Notes: generated by a model from the letters alone, not told the origin. DNA of 64,000 nt from Rhizobium pisi (GCF_003938655.1 NZ_RJJT01000001.1:124001-188000); one strand, 5' to 3'; shown: positions 37,690-47,507, numbered from the stretch's first letter. A program made the numbers and translations.

Positions 37690-37708
37690 ATGATATCACC
37701 GATATCAT
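37690..37708. promoter_or_regulatory. Perfect palindrome, likely operator of the FitAB-type module
   Basis: ATGATATC and GATATCAT form an 8-bp inverted repeat around ACC, ending 14 bp before the antitoxin ATG. Ribbon-helix-helix antitoxins bind such repeats to repress their own operon. A strong GGAGGT ribosome site (37712-37717) follows. Confidence 0.6.
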
Positions 37709-37722
37709 GATGGAGGTGCCGA

Positions 37723-37983
37723 ATGGGTGACCTGCTTATTCGAGACGTTCCGGATGCGATGAAGCGGCAGCTTCAGGAAAGCGCACAGCGCAACGGTCGC
37801 AGCCTTTCGGAAGAGGCGATCGAAATCATCCGTCAGCAGATTGCGGTGAAGCGCGCAGGCGTTTCCGCCGGACAGCGCCTGCGCTTTCTCATGGGCGAAG
37901 AGAGACTGAGCGATGAAGAAGTGGAAGCAATCGCCGCATCTCGCCATGAACTCGACCGCGAACCGCCGCGTTTCGAGACATGA
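37723..37983 (+). CDS. FitA-type ribbon-helix-helix antitoxin
   Basis: The 86-residue protein starts MGDLLIRDVPDAMKRQL, the FitA/Arc-like DNA-binding strand and helix, then GRSLSEEAIEIIRQQ. The C-terminal part (SAGQRLRFLMGEERLSDEE) would wrap the toxin. It is expected to neutralise the PIN-domain toxin encoded next and to repress the operon. Its stop overlaps the toxin ATG by 4 bp. The palindrome at 37690 is its likely binding site. Confidence 0.9.
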   Translation: MGDLLIRDVPDAMKRQLQESAQRNGRSLSEEAIEIIRQQIAVKRAGVSAGQRLRFLMGEERLSDEEVEAIAASRHELDREPPRFET

Positions 37984-38399
37984 TCGTTCTCGATACGAAT
38001 GTGATTTCCGAATTGCAGGGGAAAACCCACAGCGAGCGGATATTGAACTGGCTGGACGCTTACGACGTTGAGACGCTTTTCCTGACGACGATCGTCGTCG
38101 CAGAAATGCGTTACGGTCTTGAACTCCTTGACGATGGCAGGCGAAAGACGGCGTTGATCTCCGACTTCAATCGGATCGAGTCGGAATTTTCAGGCCGTAT
38201 ACTCGGCTTCTCCCTGAGCGCGGCGAACCGCTATGGCCTGGTGGCCGCGGAGCGTAGAAAGGCGGGGCGGCCGATGGAAACGAAGGATGCCATGATTGCC
38301 GCCATCTGCCTTGCAAACGGCGCGACGCTCGCCACTCGCAACACCAGAGATTTCGAGGGGCTTGATCTCAAGCTCGTAAACCCGTTTGAAGACGGCTGA
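37980..38399 (+). CDS. FitB/VapC-type PIN-domain ribonuclease toxin
   Basis: The 139-residue PIN protein has the four acidic active-site positions: Asp5 in MIVLDTNVISE, Glu42 in VVAEMRYGLELL, Asp103 in TKDAMIAA and Asp124 in NTRDFEGL. All appear intact, so it should be an active Mg-dependent RNase when free. It overlaps the antitoxin gene. fmt starts 20 bp after its stop, so read-through from the module would reach fmt. Confidence 0.92.
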   Translation: MIVLDTNVISELQGKTHSERILNWLDAYDVETLFLTTIVVAEMRYGLELLDDGRRKTALISDFNRIESEFSGRILGFSLSAANRYGLVAAERRKAGRPMETKDAMIAAICLANGATLATRNTRDFEGLDLKLVNPFEDG

Positions 38400-38419
38400 T
38401 CTTCATTTAGTGAGATAGA

Positions 38420-39355
38420 ATGTCTCTTCGCATCATCTTCATGGGAACGCCGGAGTTCTCGGTTCCGACCTTGCGCCTGCTCGTCGACGCCGGGCACAGC
38501 ATCGTCGCCGTCTATACCCAGCCGCCGCGGCCAGGCGGCCGGCGCGGACTCGATTTGCAGAAATCGCCGGTGCATCAGGCAGCTGAATTGCTTGGTCTTC
38601 CAGTCTTCACGCCGGTCAATTTCAAGGACCCCGAGGAGCGCGACAGATTTCGCGCCTTCAATGCCGATGTCGGCGTCGTCGTTGCCTACGGGCTGTTGCT
38701 GCCGGAGGCGATTTTGAACGGTACTCGGGATGGCTGCTATAACGGCCATGCCTCGCTGCTGCCGCGCTGGCGGGGTGCTGCTCCCATCCAGCGGGCGATC
38801 ATGGCGGGTGACACGAAGACCGGCATGATGGTGATGAAAATGGACAAGGGTCTCGATACCGGCGCCGTGGCACTCACCCGCGAAGTCGAGATAGGCCCCA
38901 ATATGACTGCTGGCGAATTGCACGACCGGCTGATGCTCACCGGCGCCAAGGCGATGGCGGAAGCCATGGTGAAGCTGGAGATGAATGATCTGCCGCTGAC
39001 GCCGCAGCCGGAAGAGGGCGTGCTTTATGCCGCCAAGATCGACAAGGCCGAGACCCGCATCGATTTTTCCAGGAACGCCAGGGAAGTGCACTATCATATC
39101 CGTGGCCTCGCGCCATTTCCCGGTGCCTGGTTCGAGCTTGAGATCGGTGGCAAGCCGGAGCGGGTGAAGGTGCTGGCTTCCGAGCTGGCAGAAGGGCAGG
39201 GTGCTGCCGGGCAATTGCTGACGTATGATCTCGTGGTTGCCTGCGGCTCGGGCGCGGTGCGGTTGACCAGGCTGCAGAAGGCGGGCGGCAAGGCGCTGGC
39301 TGCGGCCGATTTTCTCAGGGGCACGCCGCTTGCAGCGGGCATGAGGCTTTCCTGA
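38420..39355 (+). CDS. fmt: Methionyl-tRNA formyltransferase
   Basis: Formylates initiator Met-tRNA using 10-formyl-tetrahydrofolate. The 311-residue protein has the N-terminal [17 protein letters not shown], the catalytic stretch [20 protein letters not shown] with the conserved Asn, His, and the later Asp in [15 protein letters not shown], plus the C-terminal tRNA-binding OB-like domain. Its stop overlaps the truA start by one base, so the pair is co-translated. Confidence 0.97.
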   Translation: MSLRIIFMGTPEFSVPTLRLLVDAGHSIVAVYTQPPRPGGRRGLDLQKSPVHQAAELLGLPVFTPVNFKDPEERDRFRAFNADVGVVVAYGLLLPEAILNGTRDGCYNGHASLLPRWRGAAPIQRAIMAGDTKTGMMVMKMDKGLDTGAVALTREVEIGPNMTAGELHDRLMLTGAKAMAEAMVKLEMNDLPLTPQPEEGVLYAAKIDKAETRIDFSRNAREVHYHIRGLAPFPGAWFELEIGGKPERVKVLASELAEGQGAAGQLLTYDLVVACGSGAVRLTRLQKAGGKALAAADFLRGTPLAAGMRLS

Positions 39356-40167
39356 TGCCGCGGTTTCGCATGACCGTCGAATATGACGGCGGCCCCTATG
39401 TCGGCTGGCAGCGGCAGGAGAACGGTCCCTCGGTACAAGGCGCGATCGAAGCGGCGGTGCTGTCGCTGACCGGCGAGACGGTGTCTGTCCGCGGCGCCGG
39501 ACGCACCGATTCCGGCGTCCACGCCATAGGACAGGTGATCCATGCCGATCTTTCGAAGGATTGGTCGCCCTACAAGCTGCAGAACGCCTTGAACGCACAT
39601 CTGAGGCTCGCCGGCGAGCTCGTCTCCATTCTTGACGTCGAGGCGGTTCCCGAATTCTTCGACGCTCGCTTCTCCGCAATGAGACGCCATTACCTCTACC
39701 GCATCGTCAGCCGCCGGGCGCCGCTGGCGCTCGAAGCCGGCAAGGCCTGGTGGGTGCCGAAGGCGCTCGACCACGCAGTCATGCATGCCGCCGCGCAGAA
39801 ACTCGTCGGCAGGCACGACTTCTCCACGTTCCGTTCCGCCCATTGCCAGGCGCACAGCCCCGTGCGTACGCTCGACCGGCTGGATGTGACGCGCAACGGC
39901 GAGCTGATCGAGATCCGCGCCACGGCGCAGAGCTTCCTCCACAATCAGATCCGGTCCTTCGCCGGCACGCTGAAACTCGCCGGCGAGGGCAAATGGACGC
40001 CGGAGGATGTGCAGGCAGCGCTCGAGGCGCAGAATCGCAAGGCTTGCGGCCCGGTGGCGCCGCCGGAAGGCCTTTACTTCATGCAGGTGGATTATCCCGA
40101 GGTGATCACCGACCGCCGCAGACCGGTCAGCGATACCGATGCCGATGAGAATGACGATTTGCCGTAG
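39355..40167 (+). CDS. truA: tRNA pseudouridine synthase A
   Basis: Makes pseudouridine at tRNA positions 38-40. The 270-residue protein has the catalytic Asp in [15 protein letters not shown] (about residue 52), and the family motifs [16 protein letters not shown] and [16 protein letters not shown]-terminal acidic tail ([10 protein letters not shown]) extends past the usual end. It overlaps fmt by one base and converges on a membrane-protein gene 5 bp away. Confidence 0.97.
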   Translation: MPRFRMTVEYDGGPYVGWQRQENGPSVQGAIEAAVLSLTGETVSVRGAGRTDSGVHAIGQVIHADLSKDWSPYKLQNALNAHLRLAGELVSILDVEAVPEFFDARFSAMRRHYLYRIVSRRAPLALEAGKAWWVPKALDHAVMHAAAQKLVGRHDFSTFRSAHCQAHSPVRTLDRLDVTRNGELIEIRATAQSFLHNQIRSFAGTLKLAGEGKWTPEDVQAALEAQNRKACGPVAPPEGLYFMQVDYPEVITDRRRPVSDTDADENDDLP

Positions 40168-40172
40168 CTTGA

Positions 40173-40769
40173 TCAGATGGGAAAGATGCCGAGGAAGTGC
40201 TGTAGATATTCCGAAAGGATCATCGACGGCACAAGCAGCACCAGCGTCAGAGCGCCGACCATCAGCGCGTGGCCTTGGCAGATCATCCGGAGAATGCGCG
40301 CCAGCACGAAAACCCGCGCAAGCATGAAGGCGAGCCCCAGCAGGGAGACAAAGCCGACGGCACCGGGCAGGAAAAACACAAGCGCCAGCAGCAGCCCGTC
40401 AATATAGGAGAGCGGCACCCAGAGCCAGTTGACGCTGACGACGACAGGCGCGAAGCGCTCGCCCATGCGGAAGGCAAGCATCAGCAGCCCGGCAAAGACC
40501 AGCGGCACGAACCAGTTGGCGACTTCGACGAGGCCGAGCCGGAAGTAGAAAGCGAAGCCGACATCGGCGTTCGGCGGCATCAAGCGCAGGAAGGCCTGGC
40601 GCAGCCAGAGCCAGGAAATACCCATCGGCGGCAGGCACCAGGCTATTGCCCAGAACGAGCGGTTGACGCCGCGCTCCGATATGTCGAGGAAGCGGAAGCC
40701 GCGGGGGTCCAACCGGATCAGCAGCCAAAGGCCGGCCAGATAGTATTGAACTTCCCTAAGACCCGGCAT
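40173..40769 (-). CDS. Multi-spanning membrane protein of unknown function
   Basis: The 198-residue protein has about five hydrophobic segments, among them [18 protein letters not shown] (near 39-56), [19 protein letters not shown] (near 81-100), [19 protein letters not shown] and [21 protein letters not shown] close to the end. I do not recognise a family. Its start overlaps the dapE stop by 14 bp, so it is probably translated with dapE. Overlap with the diaminopimelate gene hints at co-expression, not at a shared function. Confidence 0.75.
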   Translation of the reverse strand: MPGLREVQYYLAGLWLLIRLDPRGFRFLDISERGVNRSFWAIAWCLPPMGISWLWLRQAFLRLMPPNADVGFAFYFRLGLVEVANWFVPLVFAGLLMLAFRMGERFAPVVVSVNWLWVPLSYIDGLLLALVFFLPGAVGFVSLLGLAFMLARVFVLARILRMICQGHALMVGALTLVLLVPSMILSEYLQHFLGIFPI

Positions 40770-41949
40770 TGGCGAACCAGCGCGCGATGAAGGTTTCGTA
40801 GATCGCCGTCAGCATTTCCAGATCGGACACCGCGACGCGCTCGTCGACCATGTGCATCGTCTGGCCGACGAGACCGAACTCGACCACGGGGCAATAATCC
40901 TTGATGAAGCGCGCATCCGACGTGCCGCCGGTGGTGGAAAGCGCCGGCGACCGGCCGGTCACGCTCTCAATGGCTGATGACAGCGAGGCAATCAGGCCGT
41001 TGTTGCGCGTGAGGAAGACATGGCTTGGCCGGTCGGCCCAGACGATGTCGTATTTCACTGGCTCCCGGCCCGGCCTGAGCGCGCCGTCCTTGGCGGCAGT
41101 ATCGAGACGGCGCAGGATCTCCGCCCGCAGCGTCTCCACCGTCCAGCTGTCGTTGAAGCGGATGTTGAAACTTGCTGATGCCTTCGCCGGAATGACGTTC
41201 GTCGCGGGATTACCGACATCGATCGTGGTCACCTCGAGGTTCGACGGCTGGAAATCGTTGGTGCCGCCATCGAAGGGTGGATCCATCAGCGCATGCGTCA
41301 GCTGCAGCATGCCGCGCACCGGATTGTCGGCAAGGTGCGGATAGGCCGCATGGCCCTGTACGCCATGCACGGTGATTTTGCCGGACATCGAGCCGCGCCG
41401 GCCGAGCTTGATCATGTCGCCGAGGTGATCCGGATTGGTCGGCTCGCCGACGAGGCAGGCATCCCAGCGCTCGCCGCGTTCGGCCGCCCATTGCAGGAGC
41501 TTGATCGTGCCGTTGATCGCCGGGCCTTCTTCGTCGCCGGTGATCAGGAAGGAAATCGAGCCCTTGGGCGGTCCGTTCTTTTCGATGTGGCGGGCGACGG
41601 CGGCGACGAAGCAGGCGATGCCGCCCTTCATGTCGACTGCGCCCCGACCAAAAAGCTCGCCCTTCGAAATCTCGGCGGCAAAGGGCGGATGCGTCCAGGC
41701 GGCTTCGTCGCCGACGGGTACGACATCGGTATGGCCGGCAAACATCAGGTGCGGGCCGTCGCCGTCGAGGCGCGCATAGAGGTTCTCGATATCAGGCGTG
41801 CCGGCCTCGCTCGCCTTCACCCTGTCGATCTTGAAGCCGAGCGGCGAAAGCATTGCGTCGAGCGCTGAGAGCGCGCCGCCTTCGGCTGGTGTCACGGAGG
41901 GGCAGCGAATCAGCGCCTGCAGATTGACGACGGGGTCGGTAGCGGTCAT
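40756..41949 (-). CDS. dapE: Succinyl-diaminopimelate desuccinylase
   Basis: Dinuclear zinc hydrolase that makes LL-diaminopimelate for lysine and peptidoglycan. From the ATG at 41949 it has 397 residues, the usual rhizobial length; a start at 41985 would add 12 residues without a ribosome site. Metal motifs are FAGHTDVVP, the bridging Asp in GAVDMKGG, and TGDEEGPA with catalytic and bridging Glu. dapD lies 102 bp upstream on the same strand, so the two steps of the succinylase branch are together. Confidence 0.96.
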   Translation of the reverse strand: MTATDPVVNLQALIRCPSVTPAEGGALSALDAMLSPLGFKIDRVKASEAGTPDIENLYARLDGDGPHLMFAGHTDVVPVGDEAAWTHPPFAAEISKGELFGRGAVDMKGGIACFVAAVARHIEKNGPPKGSISFLITGDEEGPAINGTIKLLQWAAERGERWDACLVGEPTNPDHLGDMIKLGRRGSMSGKITVHGVQGHAAYPHLADNPVRGMLQLTHALMDPPFDGGTNDFQPSNLEVTTIDVGNPATNVIPAKASASFNIRFNDSWTVETLRAEILRRLDTAAKDGALRPGREPVKYDIVWADRPSHVFLTRNNGLIASLSSAIESVTGRSPALSTTGGTSDARFIKDYCPVVEFGLVGQTMHMVDERVAVSDLEMLTAIYETFIARWFANAGS

Positions 41950-42051
41950 GGCGGTCGAACTATCCGGCGGGAATGGCAAAGACATGGCAAGGCGGGAGCC
42001 GCCTCGCCTAAAAGGACGCCGTCTGTTTACCGGATCAACGTCCAGATGTCA

Positions 42052-42912
42052 TCAATCTCTGAGCAGCTCGTTGATGCCGGTTTTGGAGCGGGTCTTTTCA
42101 TCGACGCGCTTGACGATGACGGCGCAGTAGAGATGCGGCGCCTGCAGGCCATTTGCCATCGTCGCATTGCCAGACGGCATCGAGCCGGCGACGACGACCG
42201 AGTAGGGCGGCACTTCGCCGTACATCACCTCGCCGGTGGCGCGATCGACGATCTTGGTCGACTTGCCGATGAAGACGCCCATGCCGAGTACGGAGCCTTC
42301 GCGGATGATGCAGCCTTCGACCACCTCGGAACGGGCGCCGATGAAGCAATTGTCCTCGATGATCGTCGGGCCGGCCTGCATCGGTTCCAGCACGCCGCCG
42401 ATGCCGACGCCGCCGGACAGGTGCACATGCTTGCCGATCTGCGCGCAGGAACCGACCGTTGCCCAGGTGTCGACCATCGTGCCTTCGCCGACATAGGCGC
42501 CAAGATTGACGAAGGACGGCATCAGGATCGCGTTGGGCGCGATATAGGCCGAGCGGCGCACGACGCAGTTGGGCACGGCGCGGAAGCCGGCGGCGCGGAA
42601 ATGATTCTCGCCCCAGCCCTCGAATTTCGAAGGAACCTTGTCCCACCAGGTGGAATTGCCCGAGCCGCCTTTGACCACGTCCATGTCGTTCAGGCGGAAG
42701 GAAAGCAGCACGGCCTTCTTCAGCCACTGGTTCACCGTCCAGGCGCCGTCGGCGCCGCGTTCGGCCACGCGGGCCTTGCCGGCGTCGAGCAGATCGAGCG
42801 CTGCTTCGACCGCGTCGCGAACCTCGCCCTTTGTCGACGTGTTCACATTATCGCGATTGTCGAAGGCGGCTTCGATGGTCTTTTCGAGGGATGCGAGGTC
42901 GGTGGCGCTCAT
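42052..42912 (-). CDS. dapD: Tetrahydrodipicolinate N-succinyltransferase
   Basis: Succinylates tetrahydrodipicolinate in the lysine/diaminopimelate pathway. The 286-residue protein has an N-terminal helical domain and a left-handed beta-helix built from hexapeptide repeats ([20 protein letters not shown] onward through [17 protein letters not shown]), with the C-terminal [12 protein letters not shown] strand. An AAGGA site precedes the ATG. It acts as a trimer in the cytosol and feeds dapE downstream through the aminotransferase step. Confidence 0.97.
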   Translation of the reverse strand: MSATDLASLEKTIEAAFDNRDNVNTSTKGEVRDAVEAALDLLDAGKARVAERGADGAWTVNQWLKKAVLLSFRLNDMDVVKGGSGNSTWWDKVPSKFEGWGENHFRAAGFRAVPNCVVRRSAYIAPNAILMPSFVNLGAYVGEGTMVDTWATVGSCAQIGKHVHLSGGVGIGGVLEPMQAGPTIIEDNCFIGARSEVVEGCIIREGSVLGMGVFIGKSTKIVDRATGEVMYGEVPPYSVVVAGSMPSGNATMANGLQAPHLYCAVIVKRVDEKTRSKTGINELLRD

Positions 42913-43103
42913 GAGAATTCCTTAAACTTCGATCTTTATCGTGGAGACGGCGGAGTCTCTAGAATTGCGATCGGCGGTGTGTCCTGCTCTACAGCATGCA
43001 CCCGTAGAACGGAATGATTTTTCGGACAAGATCATATCTGGATTCAAGGCGTTGTAGCGACATATCCGGTTTCACGGCCGGCAATACTGAAAGGCATTTC
43101 GAT

Positions 43104-43970
43104 ATGGCGAAGGGACGAAACGGCGGTTCGCGGCGCAAGGATGGTGTCTGGGACCCGCTGAAGAGCAGTTCGATCGACCGGCAGCGCGCCGAAGCGGTGC
43201 CGAAAACGCCGCAGACGCTGTCGCCCGCGTATCGCCTTGCCTATGTCGACGAGGATTTCCTCTGCCGCGAGGAACTGCGGCCGATCCGGCTGCAGTTGGA
43301 ATTGATGAAGACGGAAATGATGCTGACCGAACGCGGCATCAAGTCAACCGTCGTCATGTTCGGTGGCGCCCGCATTCCCGCCCCGGGCCAGAGCGCCTGG
43401 GCCGCCCGCAACGAAATCCAGCGCGCCAATCTGGAGGCAGCTTCCGTCTATTATGACGAGGCGCGCAAGTTTGCCCGGTTGTGCTCGAAATATTCGGCGA
43501 CCTTTAACTTCCACGAATATGTCATCGTTACCGGCGGCGGCCCCGGCGTGATGGAGGCGGGCAATCGCGGCGCGGCCGATGAGGGCGCGCCTTCGATCGG
43601 CCTCAACATCGTCTTGCCGCATGAGCAGGCGCCGAACGTCTATGTCACGCCGGAGCTCAGCTTCAACTTCCACTATTTCGCTATCCGCAAGATGCATTTC
43701 ATGGTGCGCGCCAAGGCGATCGCGGTCTTCCCCGGCGGCTTCGGCACGCTCGACGAATTTTTCGAATGCCTGACATTGATCCAGACCGGCCGCATGGAGC
43801 GTCTGCCCCTAATCCTCTTCGGGGAGGCATTCTGGAAGAGCATCATCAATTTCGACGCATTGGCCGAATTCGGCACGATCGCGCCTGACGACGTCAAGCT
43901 GATCAGCTTCGTCGAGACGGCCGAAGCCGCGTGGAAGATCGTGCAGGATTTCTACGAACGCCGCGAATGA
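43104..43970 (+). CDS. LOG-family (TIGR00730-type) nucleotide 5'-monophosphate phosphoribohydrolase-like protein
   Basis: The 288-residue protein has the LOG signature FPGGFGTLDEFFE and the earlier GGGPGVMEAGNRGA of the Rossmann-like fold. These motifs mark enzymes that cut ribose-phosphate from cytokinin nucleotides or AMP-like substrates; older annotations call them lysine decarboxylases without support. About 90 residues precede the core and match the longer bacterial type. The ATG at 43104 starts a basic tail (MAKGRNGGSRRK). A terminator-like hairpin follows. Confidence 0.9.
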   Translation: MAKGRNGGSRRKDGVWDPLKSSSIDRQRAEAVPKTPQTLSPAYRLAYVDEDFLCREELRPIRLQLELMKTEMMLTERGIKSTVVMFGGARIPAPGQSAWAARNEIQRANLEAASVYYDEARKFARLCSKYSATFNFHEYVIVTGGGPGVMEAGNRGAADEGAPSIGLNIVLPHEQAPNVYVTPELSFNFHYFAIRKMHFMVRAKAIAVFPGGFGTLDEFFECLTLIQTGRMERLPLILFGEAFWKSIINFDALAEFGTIAPDDVKLISFVETAEAAWKIVQDFYERRE

Positions 43971-44012
43971 CGGTTCGCGTGCAGCATTTCTATTGCAAGA
44001 GACATAGGAGAT

Positions 44013-44040
44013 CTCTTTCCCTGCGGCGGCAGGGAAAGAG
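44013..44040. terminator. Bidirectional hairpin between LOG and EF-hand genes
   Basis: A perfect 11-bp stem (44013-44023 / 44030-44040, CTCTTTCCCTG and its complement) with a 6-nt loop stands between two convergent genes. There is no long U-run on either strand. Confidence 0.6.
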
Positions 44041-44063
44041 CGGAGTCAATGGTATGTCCGGCC

Positions 44064-44690
44064 TTACAGGAACGGCCGGTCCGGCATATCGTCGATCGAG
44101 ATGACGCCGTCCTTGTTGCGGTCCATCCGCGCAAACAGCTTGTCCATGGCGGCTTCGGCTTCCTGCTTGGAAATCTGGCCGTTCTCGTCGGTGTCGATCC
44201 GCTGCATCATGATCGAGGCATGCATCATGTTGCCGCCGTGGTGCATCCAGCGATGCCCGTCACGACCCTCGTGACCGCCGCGCGGCGGCCCTCCCTGGTC
44301 GTCATTATCCGGCGTCGCGACTGCGGCGTTTGCATCCTTGTCGTCGCCGGCCTCCTGCTTGCGCTGATCTCTCATCGCCTGCAGTTGCGTTTTCCGGTAC
44401 TCGCGGATTTCGCCCGGGGTCAGTGAGCCGTCCTTGTTGGTGTCGATCGCGGCGAAAAGCTTGTCGACGCCGGCTGTCGCCTCGTCCTTGGAGACCTTTC
44501 CATCCTTGTTGGTGTCGAACTGCTTGAGCATCCAGACATAGGTGATTTCGCGGAAGGCGGCAGGCCCCGCGCCGTGCATGCCGGGGTGCTGACGCGGCCC
44601 GTCACCGGGTGCGGCAAAACCTGCCCCGGCGGCTGCGCCGAAGATGAGGGTGGAGGAAAGCGCTGCCAGTATCAGCTTGTTGCGGTACAT
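44064..44690 (-). CDS. Exported EF-hand calcium-binding protein
   Basis: The 208-residue protein has a signal peptide (about residues 1-27, ending GAGFAAP) and four EF-hand loops: DTNKDGKVSKDE (59-70), DTNKDGSLTPGE (83-94), DTDENGQISKQE (166-177) and DRNKDGVISIDD (190-201). The first three have ligands at 1, 3, 5, 9 and 12; the fourth ends in Asp rather than Glu. A His/Gly-rich linker (about 135-155) separates the pairs and could bind metals. It is periplasmic or secreted; the partner is unknown. Confidence 0.9.
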   Translation of the reverse strand: MYRNKLILAALSSTLIFGAAAGAGFAAPGDGPRQHPGMHGAGPAAFREITYVWMLKQFDTNKDGKVSKDEATAGVDKLFAAIDTNKDGSLTPGEIREYRKTQLQAMRDQRKQEAGDDKDANAAVATPDNDDQGGPPRGGHEGRDGHRWMHHGGNMMHASIMMQRIDTDENGQISKQEAEAAMDKLFARMDRNKDGVISIDDMPDRPFL

Positions 44691-44794
44691 CGTGTTTGCC
44701 TTTCGTAAGGTGTCCCCTCACGAAAGAAGCTATGGCAGCAGGCCCGAAAGACCCAGTTAAACATCGGTAAGCTGAATGAAAACTTCGTAATGCT

Positions 44795-45502
44795 TCAGCC
44801 GGTAATCTTGCCGAGGAAGGCAGCGAGGTCGTCGGTGACGAAATCGATATGATCCTCCTCGCCGCTGGTCTTTTCCCACCATTCGACGACCGTCTCTTCC
44901 AGATTCCGCGGCACCAGCAGCACGGTCTGCATGCCGAGCGCCTTCGGCACCGTCAGGTTGCGCGGCAGATCCTCGAACATGGCGGCCTTGCCGGTTTCGA
45001 CGCGCTTCAGCGCGGTGAATTTGTCGTAGGTCGCCTGCGCGGGTTTCGGCACGTAGTCGGCGGCGACAATGTCGAAGATATCGTCGAAATGCTCGAGAAT
45101 GCCGAGCGCGCCGGCCGTCATTTCGGCATGTTTGACGCTGCCGTTGGTGAAGATGAACTTACGCCCCGGCAGCGCCTTGATCGCCTCGCCGAGTTCCGGC
45201 TGCGGCGTCAGCGCCGAATAGTCGATCGCATGGGCCTTTTCGAGGAAATCGTTCGGGTCGATGCCATGATGGATCATCAAGCCCTGCAGGGTCGTGCCAT
45301 GGTCGAGATAATATTGCTTCTGCAGCTTGCGCGCCTCTTCCCGCTCCATCTGTAAGAGTGCGGCGACATAGGCGGTCATGTTCTTGTCGATCTGCGCGAA
45401 GAGATTGACATGATGCGGATAGAGCGTGTTGTCGAGGTCGAAGACCCAGTCTGTAACGTGCGCGAAATCGGCTTTATCAGGCGTGCGGTCGAACTTTGTC
45501 AT
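44795..45502 (-). CDS. HAD-family pyrimidine 5'-nucleotidase
   Basis: The 235-residue haloacid-dehalogenase-like phosphatase has motif I DWVFDLDNTLYPHH near residue 20, motif II with FIFTNGSVKH, motif III Lys in the VPKPAQATYDKF region, and motif IV FEDLPRNL. The DLDNTLYP start is typical of the SDT1/Phm8-like pyrimidine 5'-nucleotidases. The ATG at 45502 is chosen because the longer open frame upstream is the antisense of ada. It is divergent from ada. Confidence 0.9.
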   Translation of the reverse strand: MTKFDRTPDKADFAHVTDWVFDLDNTLYPHHVNLFAQIDKNMTAYVAALLQMEREEARKLQKQYYLDHGTTLQGLMIHHGIDPNDFLEKAHAIDYSALTPQPELGEAIKALPGRKFIFTNGSVKHAEMTAGALGILEHFDDIFDIVAADYVPKPAQATYDKFTALKRVETGKAAMFEDLPRNLTVPKALGMQTVLLVPRNLEETVVEWWEKTSGEEDHIDFVTDDLAAFLGKITG

Positions 45503-45604
45503 GGCGGTCTTATGGCACGGCTTCTCCGCCAAGGAAATCGAGAAGAAAAAATAGACGCCCGATTTTCGGCGGACGGCCAGGGCCGAGGATGCTAGAAAGC
45601 CGAC

Positions 45605-46678
45605 ATGCTTTTCGAACGCCCTGATGACGATACGCTCTATGACGCCCTGATCGCGCGCAGCGCCGATTATGAGGGCCAGGCCTATGTCTGCGTCAAAACG
45701 ACGGGTATCTTCTGCCGTCTGACCTGCCCGGCGCGCAAGCCGAAGCGGGAAAATACCATCTTCTTCGACACGATCGCCGCCTGCATGCATTCCGGCTTTC
45801 GCCCGTGCCAGCGTTGCAGGCCGCTTGAGCAGCCGGGAAGGGAGCCGATCGTCGACGAGCTGCTGGCGCGGCTCGACAGCGAGCCGGAGGTTCGCTGGAC
45901 CGAGGATGAGCTTGTGCGCAGAGGCCATGATCCATCGACCGTGCGCCGCGCCTTCAAACGGGCGCTCGGCATGACCTTCCATGATCTCGTCCGCTATATC
46001 AGGCTGGGCGAGGCAGCTCGGCAGCTCGCCGATGGCGCGCGCGTCATCGATGCGCAGCTTGACGCGGGGTATGAATCCCCGAGTGGCTTCCGGACGGCTT
46101 TCCAGCGGCTCGTCGGCAAAGCGCCGGCGCTCTCGCAGAACCGCGAACTGCTCTTTGCCGGCGGGTTCGACACGCCGCTCGGGCCGATGATCGCGGTCGC
46201 CGACAAGACGCATTTGCATCTTCTCGAATTTCACGACCGTAAGGCGCTGCCGACCGAGCTCGAGGCTCTGCAGAAACGCGTCCGCTCCTCGGTCGCGATC
46301 GGCCGCACGCCGGGGATAGACCAGATCGAGGCGGAAATCCGGGATTATTTCGATGGACGGCTGACAACCTTCAAGACGCCACTGGCGCTTGGAGGCACGC
46401 CCTTCGAAAAACATGTCTGGGCAAAGCTTATCGAAATCCCCATCGGCCAGACGCGCGCCTACGGCGATCTTGCCAGGGAGATGGAGCGCCCCGAAGTCGT
46501 GCGCGCCGTCGGCCGCGCCAATGGCGCCAACCAGCTTGCCATCATCGTACCCTGTCATCGCATCCTCGGCGCGGACGGATCGCTGACGGGATATGGCGGC
46601 GGGCTGTGGCGCAAGCAATGGCTGCTACGGCATGAAGAGAAGATCAGCCTACGGGCAAAGATGGAGGAGACAGTATGA
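45605..46678 (+). CDS. ada: Ada: methylphosphotriester/O6-methylguanine methyltransferase and transcription activator
   Basis: Adaptive response protein. The 357-residue protein has the N-terminal zinc domain with Cys37, Cys41, Cys68 and Cys71 (FCRLTCPARK, RPCQRC); Cys37 would accept methyl from phosphotriesters and switch on DNA binding. An AraC-type helix-turn-helix follows (about 95-175), and the C-terminal alkyltransferase has the PCHR active site near residue 317. All key residues are present. The next gene overlaps its stop by 4 bp, so both should rise together after alkylation damage. Confidence 0.96.
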   Translation: MLFERPDDDTLYDALIARSADYEGQAYVCVKTTGIFCRLTCPARKPKRENTIFFDTIAACMHSGFRPCQRCRPLEQPGREPIVDELLARLDSEPEVRWTEDELVRRGHDPSTVRRAFKRALGMTFHDLVRYIRLGEAARQLADGARVIDAQLDAGYESPSGFRTAFQRLVGKAPALSQNRELLFAGGFDTPLGPMIAVADKTHLHLLEFHDRKALPTELEALQKRVRSSVAIGRTPGIDQIEAEIRDYFDGRLTTFKTPLALGGTPFEKHVWAKLIEIPIGQTRAYGDLAREMERPEVVRAVGRANGANQLAIIVPCHRILGADGSLTGYGGGLWRKQWLLRHEEKISLRAKMEETV

Positions 46679-47445
46679 ACCAGAACGAAAAGGCTAAGGC
46701 ATTCGGCGCATTGCACCGGAAGGGCGATCCTGTTGTTCTCTACAATATCTGGGACGCAGGCACGGCGAAGGCCGTCGCCGATGCGGGCGCCAAGGCGCTG
46801 GCGACGGGCAGCTGGTCGGTTGCCGCCGCCCACGGCTATCCTGACGGCGAGAAACTGCCGATGTCGGTGCTGGTAGAGACGGCGAGATCCATCACCGCTG
46901 TGATCGACCTGCCGCTTTCGGTCGACTTCGAGGGCGCCTATTCGACCGAACCCGCTGGAGCGGCTGCCAACGTCGCCAAGCTGGTTGATGTCGGCGCGAT
47001 CGGCATCAATTTCGAGGATCGGGTGGTGGAGGGCGATGGGCTCTATCCGGTCGAGAAGCAGACGGCCCGCATCCGCGCCATTCGTGAGATGGCGGAGGGC
47101 AAAAATATCCCGTTCTTCATCAATGCCCGCACCGACCTCTTCCTCGCTGAGAGCGATCTTTCGAAACATGCCGGTCTGGTGGACGAGGCGATCGAGCGAG
47201 GCAGGGCCTATGCGGCGGCCGGCGGCAGCGGCTTCTTCGTGCCGGGCCTGATCGAGCCTGCCCTGATCGAGAAGATCTGCGCGGCATCGCCGCTGCCGGT
47301 CAACATCATGATGAGGACTGGCGCCCCCGATCTGACGGCGCTGGCGAAGCTCGGCGTCGGCCGCATCAGCTATGGTCCGGGACCTTACCGGTCGATGATG
47401 GAAAAGCTGAAGCAGGACGCGGCGGCGATCTATAGCCGGCTTTGA
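46675..47445 (+). CDS. Isocitrate lyase/PEP-mutase-family protein
   Basis: The 256-residue TIM-barrel protein of the ICL/PEPM superfamily has VLYNIWDAGTAKAVADAG, LPLSVDFEGAY and INFEDRVVEG; the acidic metal site is kept. It has neither the KKCGH loop of true isocitrate lyase nor features I can tie to phosphonate synthesis, so the reaction (C-C or P-C bond cleavage of an oxaloacetate-like acid) is open. Its ATGA overlap with ada suggests co-expression with alkylation repair. Confidence 0.88.
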   Translation: MNQNEKAKAFGALHRKGDPVVLYNIWDAGTAKAVADAGAKALATGSWSVAAAHGYPDGEKLPMSVLVETARSITAVIDLPLSVDFEGAYSTEPAGAAANVAKLVDVGAIGINFEDRVVEGDGLYPVEKQTARIRAIREMAEGKNIPFFINARTDLFLAESDLSKHAGLVDEAIERGRAYAAAGGSGFFVPGLIEPALIEKICAASPLPVNIMMRTGAPDLTALAKLGVGRISYGPGPYRSMMEKLKQDAAAIYSRL

Positions 47446-47470
47446 TGCCGATCCCCGCCTTGCAGGCGGC

Positions 47471-47507
47471 GAAAAAAGATGCGCCCTTCATATCGGTGAA
47501 GGGCGCA
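47471..47507 (-). terminator. Intrinsic terminator of argB
   Basis: An 11-bp perfect stem (47480-47490 / 47497-47507) with a 6-nt loop is followed on the minus strand by a T6 run (47472-47477). It begins 8 bp after the argB stop and also lies past the convergent PEP-mutase-family gene. Confidence 0.85.

Noticed and set aside
42960..43060. A third family A or B repeat upstream of the LOG-family gene
   Set aside because: Short matches such as TTTTTCGGAC resemble the repeats, but no stem or layout is kept.
43104..43970. Lysine decarboxylase
   Set aside because: The PGGFGTLDE motif marks LOG-type phosphoribohydrolases; the old decarboxylase name for this family has no support from the sequence.
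44795..46618. One minus-strand open frame of 607 codons
   Set aside because: Only the last 235 codons are a real protein (pyrimidine nucleotidase); the rest is the antisense of ada.
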